Positions 9,138 through 17,343 of a stretch of 64,000 bases of DNA are shown in pieces. The notes below the pieces were generated by a model. That model made no database searches. It had not been told where the DNA came from and saw nothing but the letters and a program-made list of their open reading frames with translations. A program made the translations under genes and the position numbers. The stretch is taken from positions 62,001 through 126,000 of the forward strand of contig NCHQ01000009.1 in NCBI GenBank assembly GCA_002281855.1, given 5' to 3'. The stretch comes from Rhodospirillales bacterium 24-66-33. GTDB taxonomy: Bacteria; Pseudomonadota; Alphaproteobacteria; Reyranellales; Reyranellaceae. How positions within the stretch are numbered: position 1 is the stretch's first letter; each line of letters starts with the position of its first letter.

Positions 9138-9147
9138 CGATTGCTCC

Positions 9148-9744
9148 TTAGCCTAGGTTTGCCTCGGCGAACGACCAGTTCGCGAGCTTGTCGAGCCAGG
9201 CCTGGACGTGGTCCGGCCGGCGGTTCTGGAAGTCGAGGTAGTAGGCGTGCTCCCAAACGTCGGCGACGAGGAGCGGGGTGCCGCCATGGGCGATCGGGGT
9301 GTCCGCATTGGCGGTGGTCTCGATCTTGAGCTTGCCGTCGGCGCCCTTCACGAGCCACGCCCAGCCGCTGCCGAACTGACCCACGGCTGCCGCCTTGAAG
9401 GCCGCCTTGAAGGCGTCGAGGCCGCCGAAGCTGTCATCGAGCGCGCTCTTGATCTTGCCGGTCGGCTCGCCGCCCTTGGGCGCCATGCTGTTCCAGTAGA
9501 AGGTGTGGTTCCAGATCTGGCCGGCGTTGTTGAAGATCGCCTTGCCCTTCTCGTCCTTGGCCGACTTCTTGATGATGTCCTCGAGCGACAGGCCTTCGTA
9601 CGGCGTGCCGGGGACGAGCTCGTTCAGCTTGTCGACATAGGCCTTGTGATGCTTGCCGTAGTGGAAGGAGATGGTGTTGGCAGAAATCACCGGCGCAAGC
9701 GCGTCATCGGCATAGGGGAGTTTCGGAAGAGTAAAATTGGACAT
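9148..9744 (-). CDS. sodB: Superoxide dismutase, iron type
   Basis: Fe/Mn superoxide dismutase of 198 residues that converts superoxide to peroxide and oxygen. The metal ligands are His28, His80, Asp162 and His166 (DVWEHAYY). The second-sphere Gln sits in [12 protein letters not shown], the FeSOD position, while the loop TTANADTP has Ala where MnSODs carry Gln, so iron is the likely metal. ATG 9744 has AAGGAT upstream; earlier in-frame Met residues lie in a non-homologous extension. It is divergent from bacterioferritin across a 327-bp gap, and DUF3309 follows it. Confidence 0.93.
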   Translation of the reverse strand: MSNFTLPKLPYADDALAPVISANTISFHYGKHHKAYVDKLNELVPGTPYEGLSLEDIIKKSAKDEKGKAIFNNAGQIWNHTFYWNSMAPKGGEPTGKIKSALDDSFGGLDAFKAAFKAAAVGQFGSGWAWLVKGADGKLKIETTANADTPIAHGGTPLLVADVWEHAYYLDFQNRRPDHVQAWLDKLANWSFAEANLG

Positions 9745-10072
9745 AACGCTATCCTTAGATGGCTGGCCCGGATCGTCCCGGGCGGGCGGCGTCCGACATG
9801 AACGCACCTCACCTTATGACGTTGCGCGTTGCGATGGCGCTACGTTTTTTCCTGTAGAATCACAAAGCCCTGATTCGCCGTGTGGGTTCGCGAATCGCCC
9901 ACGCACTCACGTGAAAGCGCTGGAAATCCGGCAAGTTGTTCTCACTCGCTGAGCTTCTGAGCGTGGCGCACGTTTTTTTCAGCGAACGTTTCTCAGTCGC
10001 TCACTCTGTGGTTGCGTGCCCCAAATCGGCGAGTATTTGTGAGAACCGACCTATTCAAAGAGGAGGTTCGCC
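9745..10072. promoter_or_regulatory. Divergent sodB-bfr control region with repeated TTCTCA motifs
   Basis: This 328-bp gap holds the promoters of sodB and bfr. TTCTCACTCGCT at 9939-9950 is repeated as TTCTCAGTCGCT at 9990-10001 (11 of 12 bases, 51 bp apart). An inverted half, GTGAGAA, is at 10039-10045, 27 bp before the bfr start. T-runs occur at about 9845-9850 and 9973-9979. The repeats are candidate operators, for example for an iron or peroxide regulator; they do not match a Fur, Irr or OxyR consensus well enough to name one. A strong ribosome site (GAGGAGG) precedes bfr. Confidence 0.45.
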
Positions 10073-10558
10073 ATGAAGGGCAGCCCGCAGATCATCGCCG
10101 AACTCAACAAGCTCCTGAAGAACGAGCTGACGGCGATCAATCAGTACTTTCTCCACGCTCGCATGATGAAGCACTGGGGTTTCGATCGCCTCGGCAAGAA
10201 GATTTACGAGGAGTCGATCGGCGAGATGAAGCACGCCGACAAGCTCATCGAGCGCATCCTCATGCTGGACGGCCTGCCCAACCTGCAGGATCTGGGCCGG
10301 CTCGCGATCGGCGAGAACGTGCCCGAGGCGCTCGACGCCGACCTCAAGCTCGAGACCGCCGCGCGCACCGCTCTGGTCGAGGCGGTGACCGCCTGTGAGG
10401 CAGCCAAGGACTATGTCAGCCGCGAGATCGCGGTCAGCATCCTCGAGGACGCCGAGGAGCACATCGACTTCCTCGAAACCGAGATCGGCCTGATCGAGAA
10501 GGTGGGCGTGCAGAATTATCTGCAAAGCCAGATGGGCGAAGGGAAGGGGCCGAGCTGA
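10073..10558 (+). CDS. bfr: Bacterioferritin
   Basis: Haem-containing iron-storage protein of 161 residues that assembles into a 24-mer shell. The ferroxidase ligands Glu18, Glu51, His54, Glu94 and His130 are in place, as are Tyr25 and the haem ligand Met52. With this register, the position of the usual ligand Glu127 is Ala (EDAEEH), with Glu at 125, 128 and 129; this is odd for a self-sufficient ferroxidase subunit. Its neighbours are divergent sodB and convergent bfd, a coherent iron/oxidative stress group. Confidence 0.94.
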   Translation: MKGSPQIIAELNKLLKNELTAINQYFLHARMMKHWGFDRLGKKIYEESIGEMKHADKLIERILMLDGLPNLQDLGRLAIGENVPEALDADLKLETAARTALVEAVTACEAAKDYVSREIAVSILEDAEEHIDFLETEIGLIEKVGVQNYLQSQMGEGKGPS

Positions 10559-10577
10559 GGCTCGGCAACCGGATCAG

Positions 10578-10781
10578 TCAGTCGGCCGCGAGGAGCGTCG
10601 GCTCCACGGCCCGCTCACGGGCGATCGCGTGCGCGATGCGATCGCGCATGTCGCAGGCACAGGTCCCGCACTGGGGGCTTTTGCCACAGGCGCGGAATAC
10701 GTCGGCCGGGCGACGGGCTCCCGCCCGGACGGCGGCGTCGACCTCGCGCTCGCGAATGGCTTTGCAGATACAGATGAACAT
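10578..10781 (-). CDS. bfd: Bacterioferritin-associated ferredoxin
   Basis: [2Fe-2S] protein of 67 residues that delivers electrons to bacterioferritin haem so stored iron can be released. The cluster ligands fit Cys4-X-Cys6 and Cys38-X2-Cys41 (CGTC), with extra Cys32 and Cys43. The length equals that of E. coli Bfd. It converges on bfr, with 19 bp between their stops, so it is under its own promoter. The starved/replete switch expected for Bfd is known for the family, but no clear regulator box was seen. Confidence 0.9.
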   Translation of the reverse strand: MFICICKAIREREVDAAVRAGARRPADVFRACGKSPQCGTCACDMRDRIAHAIARERAVEPTLLAAD

Positions 10782-10907
10782 GCTCTGACGGCCGTTTCTT
10801 CCCGCTGTTGCGACTTACTCGCATAAGCAGGATAGGGGCGGTCCCTGCCGCTGGTCAAGGGCCCAGAGTCGGGTCCGGGGACAGCCGCGGCCGCCTGCCG
10901 GGCAGGC

Positions 10908-12569
10908 CTACTGCGGCGCGACCATGAACGGCCCGATGGCCGTGATGGCACAGTCGGGGCCCCCGGCATCGCGGCAGGCCTGAAGCGCCATGGAAGTGGC
11001 GTCCTGCTCGCTCGCTCGGCCGCTCGCGATGCCGATTCGGCCATTTGCCGCCAGCGCCACGGCGCGCCAGTCGTTGGCGATCAGATAGTCGTCGAGCGCC
11101 TTGGCCTGGGCATCATCAAGGCCCGCGCCGATATCCTGCGGCGCGAAGATGTCGGTCACCCGCATTGTCTGGGGGGTGCGCACGAGAACCTCCTTGTTCA
11201 CGGCGTAGACGACGCACGGCCGTCCCGTGAGGTGGCCACAGATCTGCAGGTTTCGACGGATAACGTCGGTGTCGGTCTCGCTCGGCGTCCACCAGTCGAA
11301 GCGGTTGTGCCCCAACACCAAGGCCCGGGTATGCCGGCTGGTGAGGTAGTGGGCCGCCAGCCGTTCCCGGGCGGACTCGCGAAGCAGAGGGGCGGTCGCC
11401 GGGTCGAAGACGATCGGCGGCACCGGCTTGGCCGAGGGGATATAGGGCGGCGGAGGCATGGGCGGCGCCCGGAACGACCAGACCACGTCGTTCTCGACCG
11501 CGTAGAGCATGCAGCGGTCGTAATCGCGGACGATCGGGACTTCCCGTTCGACCTTCTTGTTGCAGTCGTCCAGGGCGTCCCGGCGCGCGGCCGCCTCGTC
11601 GACCCGGTCGGTGGCCGTCGCAAAGATGCCCCGCACGTTCAAGGCGAAGGCCTTGGCGCCGGACGCATCCGCATAGTTCTGGACGGCGCGCCAACGGAAG
11701 TCGGGGGTGAAGGGAACCTCCTTCGCCACGAATCGGCGGGGCGCGGCCGAAGGGGCGGGTGGGGGCTGCGCAGGCGGCGCGGCGGCCGGTGATGCTGCCG
11801 GCGCTGCTGCGTGAGGAGCGACTGGGGGGACGGCTGTTAGTGCCACCGCTCGATCCGTCGCCAGGGCACCCGTAGGCTCGGCGATCTGCAGCGACGGCGG
11901 AAGCGTGGGATGACGAAGGTAGAAGGTCCCGGCGAGCGCTCCCAGGACCAGGACGGCCGTGGCGCCCCCCAGCAGGATGAGGCGCGTCCGCGGCATCGAC
12001 CGGGCGACCCTATGGGCGGGATGGGCGGCGGCTGGCCGCGCGCCGTCGATGGTCAGGCGATAGGCGTGGATAGCGCGCGGAATGTTCTTGAGGTGCTGTT
12101 CGCCCAAGTCCTCGGTGCCCAGCATCAGCTTGCCGACGATCTGTTCGTGGACCGAGGACGAGATGCAGATGCCGCCGACCTCCGAGATCGACTCCAGCCG
12201 CACCGCCACGTTCACGGCATCGCCCATCAGGTCGTCGCCGCTTTCGACCACGTCGCCCAGGTTGATGCCGATTCTCAGGGTCAGCTGATCGTCGGCCTGA
12301 GCCGTCGCATTGGCCGAGCGCATGGCTTCCTGGATTTCCAGGGCGGCGCGCACCGCCTCGACCGGGCTCGCGAATTCGGCCAGCAACCCGTCGCCGGTCA
12401 TCTTGAAGACGCGGCCGCGATGCTGGCGCACGAGCGTGCCGGCCGAATCGAGTCGGGCGGCGAGCAAGGCCAGCGCATGCTCCTCGTCGCGCGCCGACAT
12501 GGTGCTGAATGCCACCACGTCGAGGGCGAGGATCGTCGTGAGCCGTCGAACGAGATTTGTGTCGGTCAT
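10908..12569 (-). CDS. Membrane-anchored class III adenylate/guanylate cyclase with repeated C-terminal domain
   Basis: A 553-residue protein. Residues about 8-180 form a class III cyclase domain: Asp17 and Asp60 (GDG at 59-61) fit the metal ligands, Lys56 the base-recognition Lys, and Asn120/Arg124 (GDAVNVAVRLE) the transition-state pair. All key residues are present, so it should be active. One membrane helix lies at about 196-217, then an Ala/Pro-rich linker, then a probably periplasmic region. In that region a DUF4189-like pattern (WRAV, an ALDDC- or ALQAC-type Cys, a second Cys about 15 residues on) occurs near the start (about 295-375) and again at the C-terminus. cAMP is more likely than cGMP but not proven. 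The extracytoplasmic part may sense envelope signals (inference). Confidence 0.8.
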   Translation of the reverse strand: MTDTNLVRRLTTILALDVVAFSTMSARDEEHALALLAARLDSAGTLVRQHRGRVFKMTGDGLLAEFASPVEAVRAALEIQEAMRSANATAQADDQLTLRIGINLGDVVESGDDLMGDAVNVAVRLESISEVGGICISSSVHEQIVGKLMLGTEDLGEQHLKNIPRAIHAYRLTIDGARPAAAHPAHRVARSMPRTRLILLGGATAVLVLGALAGTFYLRHPTLPPSLQIAEPTGALATDRAVALTAVPPVAPHAAAPAASPAAAPPAQPPPAPSAAPRRFVAKEVPFTPDFRWRAVQNYADASGAKAFALNVRGIFATATDRVDEAAARRDALDDCNKKVEREVPIVRDYDRCMLYAVENDVVWSFRAPPMPPPPYIPSAKPVPPIVFDPATAPLLRESARERLAAHYLTSRHTRALVLGHNRFDWWTPSETDTDVIRRNLQICGHLTGRPCVVYAVNKEVLVRTPQTMRVTDIFAPQDIGAGLDDAQAKALDDYLIANDWRAVALAANGRIGIASGRASEQDATSMALQACRDAGGPDCAITAIGPFMVAPQ

Positions 12570-12656
12570 TTCGCGCTGGTTTCCCGGCCGAAGCTACCAT
12601 AGACCACGCCGGAGGACATGCTTGCGTGATCGGCCATGCTCTGCGAAGACCGAATC

Positions 12657-13115
12657 ATGCAATCCGAAGAGCCCCGCTACTGGGAAGACTACGAAGTCGG
12701 GAGGAAATACCCTCTCGGCTCGACCAGCTTCACGGCCGAGGAAATCATCGAGTTCGCCGAGAAGTTCGATCCACAGACCTTTCACGTCGATGCCGAGGCC
12801 GCGAAATCCTCGCTCTTCGGAGGTCTTTGCGCCTCGGGCTGGCATGTCGCCGCCAAGCTGATGAGGCTGTTCGTCGACAACTATGTCGACAAGCGCACGG
12901 CGCTGGGCTCTCCGGGTATCGACGAGCTGCGCTGGTTGAAGCCGGTGCGGCCGGGCGACACGCTCACGGCCTGGGTCGAATGCGCCGACAAGGTCCCGTC
13001 GAAGAGCCGCCCGACGCTGGGCGTGATCCACGAACACTGGACGGCGGTCAATCAGAACGGCGAGTTGGTCATGACCTCCAAGGGGGTCAACATGGTGCGT
13101 AGGAGGCCGGTATGA
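12657..13115 (+). CDS. MaoC family dehydratase
   Basis: Hot-dog-fold protein of the MaoC/(R)-enoyl-CoA hydratase family, about 152 residues. The hydratase motif Asp-X4-His is visible (FDPQTFHVD), followed by LFGGLCASGWH. I chose ATG 12657 (MQSEEPRYWEDYEVG), where similarity to the family begins; ATG 12636 would add seven residues. It opens a four-gene rightward operon: its stop overlaps the VOC gene by 4 bp, and two hot-dog thioesterases follow. The set suggests degradation or editing of an acyl-CoA intermediate. Confidence 0.85.
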   Translation: MQSEEPRYWEDYEVGRKYPLGSTSFTAEEIIEFAEKFDPQTFHVDAEAAKSSLFGGLCASGWHVAAKLMRLFVDNYVDKRTALGSPGIDELRWLKPVRPGDTLTAWVECADKVPSKSRPTLGVIHEHWTAVNQNGELVMTSKGVNMVRRRPV

Positions 13116-13957
13116 AGCGTGCGGTGAAGGGGCTCGACCATGTGGTCGTCATGGTCGACGGCATCGACGCGGCCGAGGCGACCTACAGGAAGCTCGGCTT
13201 CCAGGTCCAGCCGCGCGGCTTCCACAAAAAGCTCGGCACCGCCAACCACCTCATGATCTTCGACACCGACTACTTCGAGATCCTGGGAATCGTCGAGGAC
13301 ACCGAGTTCAATGCCGAGCGCCGCGAATGGCTGAAGGGCGGCGGCGGTCTCGCCAACGTCGCCCTGGCCACAGACGGCGCCGACGTGGCCTACGACGCCT
13401 TCAAGGCGGCCGGCCTCAATCCCGATGCCCCGCTCTTCTTCGACCGCGCGGTCGAGGTGGCGGGAAAGATGGAACTCGCCAAGTTCCGCACGGTGCGCAT
13501 CCCCAAGGACAACATGCCGGTCGTCGGCTTCTTCGTGTGCGAGCACCAGACGCCTGAATTCGTCTACCGGCCGGAATGGGCCGCGCATCCCAACGGCGCG
13601 CGCGGCATCCTCGGTGTCACGGTCATCGCCGAGCAGCCAGCCAAGTGGATTCCCGAGCTTGAGAAGTATTTCGGACCGGGCTCGGTCAAGCGCGAAGGCG
13701 AGGGGCTGGTGGTCGACACCGGCACCCAGCCGATCCGCTACATGATGCCCAAGGACTATGCCGTCCGCTATCCCGGCATCACGCCGGTGCGCGCCGGCGA
13801 CCATCCGGCGCTGCTCACGATTCGCGTCGAGAACCTCGCGGCCTGCGAGGACCTGCTGAAGAAGAACGGCGTCAAGTACACGAAGCCCGATTCCGGGCGG
13901 CTGGTCGTCCCGCCGTCCGAAGCCGCGCATCTCACCCTGGAATTCTCGGAGCTCTAG
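13112..13957 (+). CDS. VOC/glyoxalase-like domain protein
   Basis: A 281-residue protein with two vicinal-oxygen-chelate-like halves. The first begins LDHVVVMVDGIDAAEATYRKLGF and the second lies after about residue 160. The layout is that of the 'glyoxalase-like domain' family (Glyoxalase_3), a two-module VOC protein. His9 could be a metal ligand. ATG 13112 overlaps the previous stop (ATGA), showing coupling with the MaoC gene. The substrate is unknown; the operon points to a small acyl or hydroxy acid. Confidence 0.82.
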   Translation: MKRAVKGLDHVVVMVDGIDAAEATYRKLGFQVQPRGFHKKLGTANHLMIFDTDYFEILGIVEDTEFNAERREWLKGGGGLANVALATDGADVAYDAFKAAGLNPDAPLFFDRAVEVAGKMELAKFRTVRIPKDNMPVVGFFVCEHQTPEFVYRPEWAAHPNGARGILGVTVIAEQPAKWIPELEKYFGPGSVKREGEGLVVDTGTQPIRYMMPKDYAVRYPGITPVRAGDHPALLTIRVENLAACEDLLKKNGVKYTKPDSGRLVVPPSEAAHLTLEFSEL

Positions 13958-13962
13958 TCTTC

Positions 13963-14406
13963 ATGGCGTTCGATCTTGCCGACCGCGGCATCTACGGCTT
14001 CTCGACCACCGAAAACCTGCGCTTCGCGGACGTCGACGCCAACGGGCACATCAACAACGGCGCCTTTCTCGAGCTGCTGGAGAATGTGCGCGTCGCCTAT
14101 CTGCGCCAGATCGTGCGGACGGGCCTGCCGCGCTTCCGCCTGGTCGTCGGCCGCATCGAGGCCGACTTCAAGCGCCAGATGTTCTATCCCGGCACGGCCG
14201 TGGCCTGCTGCCGCCTCGTCGAGGCGCACGACCGCAAGTGCGTTGTCGGCCAGGGGCTGTTCGACGGCGAGGGAAACTGCACCGCCGTGCAGAAGGTGAT
14301 CATGGTCTCGTTGAACGAGGAGACGCACCGCGCCACCCCGTTCGATCCCGTGGTGCGTGCCATGCTCGACCGTCTCGCGGCCTCGAAGGACGGGCTCGAT
14401 CCATGA
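13963..14406 (+). CDS. Acyl-CoA thioesterase, 4HBT hot-dog family
   Basis: A 147-residue hot-dog protein. The segment FADVDANGHINNGAF carries the Asp and the HxN pattern of 4-hydroxybenzoyl-CoA thioesterase-like enzymes. The predicted role is hydrolysis of an acyl-CoA in the cytoplasm. It starts 5 bp after the VOC gene and overlaps the next thioesterase by 4 bp, so it is the third gene of a tight operon. Confidence 0.87.
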   Translation: MAFDLADRGIYGFSTTENLRFADVDANGHINNGAFLELLENVRVAYLRQIVRTGLPRFRLVVGRIEADFKRQMFYPGTAVACCRLVEAHDRKCVVGQGLFDGEGNCTAVQKVIMVSLNEETHRATPFDPVVRAMLDRLAASKDGLDP

Positions 14407-14864
14407 CCGCCATACCGGAAGGCTTCCGCAAGCTCGACGTCACCGACGACTTCGTGGGGCTCGTGGGGCCGCTCTGGTTCAAGCCGGAGGAGGACGGTCT
14501 CAGGATCGGCCTGCCGTTGGAGAAGCGGCACGGCAATCCGATGGGCTGGGCCCATGGCGGGCTGCTGGTCACGGTCGCCGACATGGTGATGGGCGTGGGC
14601 TCCGGCTTCTCGACCGGCATGTTCTGGCCGCATCCCACGATCTCGCTGACCAGCGAGTTCGTGCGCGGCGCGAAGCTCGGACAGTGGCTCGAGGGCAAGG
14701 CGCGCATTGCGCGGCGCACGATCAACTTCTGCTTCGCCAGCTGCGATCTCGTCTGCGGCGGTGAGATCGTGCTGGTGGCCTCGGGCGTGTTCAAGGTGCC
14801 CGATCCCGAAAAGATCCCCGAAGCCGCGCGTGCCGTCGCGCTGTCGCCGCCTTGGAAGGCTTGA
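14403..14864 (+). CDS. PaaI-type thioesterase
   Basis: A 153-residue hot-dog thioesterase of the PaaI group, with the HGG motif in MGWAHGGLLVTVAD (about residues 46-59). ATG 14403 overlaps the previous stop (ATGA). Upstream extension of the frame would run far into the preceding gene and has no homology. It is last in the MaoC-VOC-4HBT-PaaI operon, and a palindromic repeat with a downstream T-run follows. Confidence 0.87.
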   Translation: MTAIPEGFRKLDVTDDFVGLVGPLWFKPEEDGLRIGLPLEKRHGNPMGWAHGGLLVTVADMVMGVGSGFSTGMFWPHPTISLTSEFVRGAKLGQWLEGKARIARRTINFCFASCDLVCGGEIVLVASGVFKVPDPEKIPEAARAVALSPPWKA

Positions 14865-14875
14865 GCCTCCTGTCA

Positions 14876-14953
14876 TCCTGAGCGAAGCGAACGATCTCAC
14901 GTCCGCCAGGGAGTACTTCGGTCGTTCCGTCAGGTCCTTCGCTTCGCTCAGGA
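14876..14953. repeat. Dispersed palindrome, 16-bp perfect arms
   Basis: TCCTGAGCGAAGCGAA at 14876-14891 and its exact reverse complement at 14938-14953 enclose a 46-bp centre between two convergent genes. Seven Ts follow at about 14962-14968 on the plus strand, so the RNA hairpin could terminate the thioesterase operon. I recall this GAGCGAAGCGAA motif as a dispersed intergenic repeat in alphaproteobacteria. Confidence 0.8.
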
Positions 14954-14958
14954 CAACT

Positions 14959-16542
14959 CTATTTTTTTACCTTCTTCCGGCGGTAGATCCCGTAGCGGTC
15001 GAAGTCCATCAGGTGTTCGTAATTCTCGAAGGCATCGGCGAACACCCGATTTTGCAGGAAGTATTCGAGGTAATCGAACTCCTTGCCCTGGCAGCGCGGC
15101 ACGCCGGCGATGCGATCGACGATCAGCAGGTCGGGGTGCTCGCGGGCGAAATCCTCGCTCACCGTGTCGAACACGAACTTCTCGGAGTCGCCCATCGTGT
15201 CGGGCGGATTGTAGAGCGCGGGGAAGTCGTCGCACCGCGCGTAAACGCCCTGAAGCACCCACATGGTCAGGAACCGGGTGGTCATGCGGCCGCCGATATA
15301 GTTCACCATTGGCCAGAACGGATAGATGCCCGGAGACAGGACCAGGATGGTCCGATTCGGTGCGTTCTGTTCGATGATGTGCTGGAGCCGGCCGCCGATC
15401 GAGTCCTCGAACTGGCGCTGTTTGTAGAAGGGCGGCGTGTAGAGGGCGGCCTGGAAATAGAGCAGGACCATGAAGGTGGCGCAGATCACCGCCACCGGCA
15501 GGCGGTGGGCGTTGCGGCTGATCGGCAGGTAGCGGTCGACGGTCTGGGAGACGGTGAGGGCTGCGAGGAGAATGGCGGCCGAAAGTGCCGGCAGCACGTG
15601 ATAGGGCCAACCCTTGGCCTGGCCGATGGCCGAGAGGGCCGCGCCCACGCCGAACACCACGAGCACGCGCGCGGCGATGGTCTTGGTGAAGACAATGGCG
15701 AGCAGGCCGAAAATGCCGAGCGCCAGGAGGGTGGGGCCCAGCACGTTGCTGGTCAGCACCTCGCGCCAGCCTGCCTCGCCGATCGGCGCATAGGCCTCGA
15801 TCGCCAGCGGCAGCACGAAATGCCCGAATTCGGGGAAGAGCAGATACATGATCGCCAGGTGAGCCACAGCCATCAGGCCGATTGCCCACGGGATCGGGTC
15901 GGTGAAAGTCGGGCGCACGCCGCGCCGGAACAGCAGGTAGAGTTCGACCGCCGCCGGGATGGCGAGATAGTGCGGCTTCATGGCGAGCGCGACGCCGGCC
16001 ACGAGGCCCACCAGGATCGAGGCGAAGCGCGACGGGCTCACGCCTTCGGCGCGTGCCATCGAGGCGATCAGGTAGGGCGCGCAGGCCACGAACATGATGT
16101 GCTCGCGCTGACCGAAATGCTCGTTGGGCAGCACGGAAAACAGGAAAAGCAGAACCGGCGGCAGCAGCGCCTCGGTGAGCGCATGGTCGGCCGACGGAAC
16201 GAGACGGATGAGCCGCCGGCAGGCCCAGAATGAGGCGAAGATACCGGCCACCACCCAGGCGGTGAACCAGAAGGCCACCGTGCCGGGCAGGAGCCTGGCG
16301 GTCAGCACCGGCAGTCCGTGGACGATGAAGGTCAGGGGCAGGTTTTCGTCCAGCACCTCGACATAGAGTTTCTCGCCACCGATCCAACGAGTCGACACAT
16401 CGAGGATCGCGGCGACGTCGTGGTTGATGGGCGGGAAGAAATAGCCCGCGAGCCAGAGGATCGGCAGGGCGAACAGGGGGACCAGCAGGAGCCGCTCGAC
16501 GCGCGGCGGAATGGTCGGAGGTTTGGTGTGAACGGTTGGCAA
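14959..16542 (-). CDS. GT-C fold (ArnT/PMT-like) membrane glycosyltransferase, putative
   Basis: A 527-residue polytopic protein with about ten membrane helices and a soluble C-terminal domain (from about 385). The first extracytoplasmic loop after helix 1 carries INHDVAAILD and GEKLYVEVLDENLP, where GT-C enzymes place catalytic acidic residues. Such enzymes move a sugar from a polyprenyl-phosphate carrier to a lipid or protein outside the membrane. The divergent genes encode a polyprenyl-phosphate glycosyltransferase and an SMR flippase, which supports the assignment. No exact family could be named. Confidence 0.65.
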   Translation of the reverse strand: MPTVHTKPPTIPPRVERLLLVPLFALPILWLAGYFFPPINHDVAAILDVSTRWIGGEKLYVEVLDENLPLTFIVHGLPVLTARLLPGTVAFWFTAWVVAGIFASFWACRRLIRLVPSADHALTEALLPPVLLFLFSVLPNEHFGQREHIMFVACAPYLIASMARAEGVSPSRFASILVGLVAGVALAMKPHYLAIPAAVELYLLFRRGVRPTFTDPIPWAIGLMAVAHLAIMYLLFPEFGHFVLPLAIEAYAPIGEAGWREVLTSNVLGPTLLALGIFGLLAIVFTKTIAARVLVVFGVGAALSAIGQAKGWPYHVLPALSAAILLAALTVSQTVDRYLPISRNAHRLPVAVICATFMVLLYFQAALYTPPFYKQRQFEDSIGGRLQHIIEQNAPNRTILVLSPGIYPFWPMVNYIGGRMTTRFLTMWVLQGVYARCDDFPALYNPPDTMGDSEKFVFDTVSEDFAREHPDLLIVDRIAGVPRCQGKEFDYLEYFLQNRVFADAFENYEHLMDFDRYGIYRRKKVKK

Positions 16543-16602
16543 GGCGGGGCGAAGATATCATAAGCGGACGGGAAGAGGAGACTTCCCGGGAGAGGCCACT
16601 TC

Positions 16603-17343
16603 GTGGAACGGGCCGAGTACGAGCATATGCATGCGGTGGAAGACCGCATGTGGTGGTATCGCGGCCTGCGCCGCCTGGTTTTGGACCAGCTCGCCCGGGC
16701 GCTGCAGCCATCGCGGGCCGGTGGGCCGGTCCTCGATGCCGGGTGCGGCACCGGCGGCATGCTGCGGGTTCTGGGCCCGGCCGTCGCCAGCCGGCCGACC
16801 ATCGGTCTCGAATACGATCCCGTGGCCGCGGGCCTGGCGAAGGCCAAGGCGGATCGTCCGGTCGTCTCGGGGTCGGTCAATGAACTGCCCCTCGGCAATG
16901 GAACCCTCGGCGCCTATGTATCGCTCGACGTGCTCTGCCACGCCAACGTCGACCCGGCGCGTGCCCTGAAAGAGGCGTATCGCTGCCTTGCACCGGGCGC
17001 GATCGCGGTCTTCAATCTGCCGGCCTATTCCTGGATGCTGTCGGCCCACGACAGGCGCGTGCACAACGCCCGCCGCTTCACACGTGGTGAAGCACGCGCA
17101 CTGATCGTCGCGCCGGGCTTCCGTATCTTGCGGGCGAGCTATTGGAACACGCTCCTGTTTCCCTTGATGCTCATCCACCGGCTGGTCGAGCGCGGCGACG
17201 CGCAGAGCGACGTGCGCGACTATCCGCGCTGGCTCGACGCAATCTTCTCCACTGCGCTCGCCATCGAGCGCGCCGCCCTCGGCGCCGGCCTCAGCCTGCC
17301 GTTCGGCGGTTCCCTCATGATCGTGGCGGTGCGTGATGCTTGA
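16603..17343 (+). CDS. Class I SAM-dependent methyltransferase
   Basis: A 246-residue methyltransferase. The SAM-binding motif I is VLDAGCGTGGML (about 43-54), with acidic residue EYD at the end of beta-2 (about 73-75). The start is GTG 16603, preceded by GGGAGAGG. The gene overlaps the following glycosyltransferase by a few bases, so they are made together. It may methylate a sugar or lipid made by the neighbouring glycosylation genes, but the acceptor is unknown. Confidence 0.85.
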   Translation: MERAEYEHMHAVEDRMWWYRGLRRLVLDQLARALQPSRAGGPVLDAGCGTGGMLRVLGPAVASRPTIGLEYDPVAAGLAKAKADRPVVSGSVNELPLGNGTLGAYVSLDVLCHANVDPARALKEAYRCLAPGAIAVFNLPAYSWMLSAHDRRVHNARRFTRGEARALIVAPGFRILRASYWNTLLFPLMLIHRLVERGDAQSDVRDYPRWLDAIFSTALAIERAALGAGLSLPFGGSLMIVAVRDA

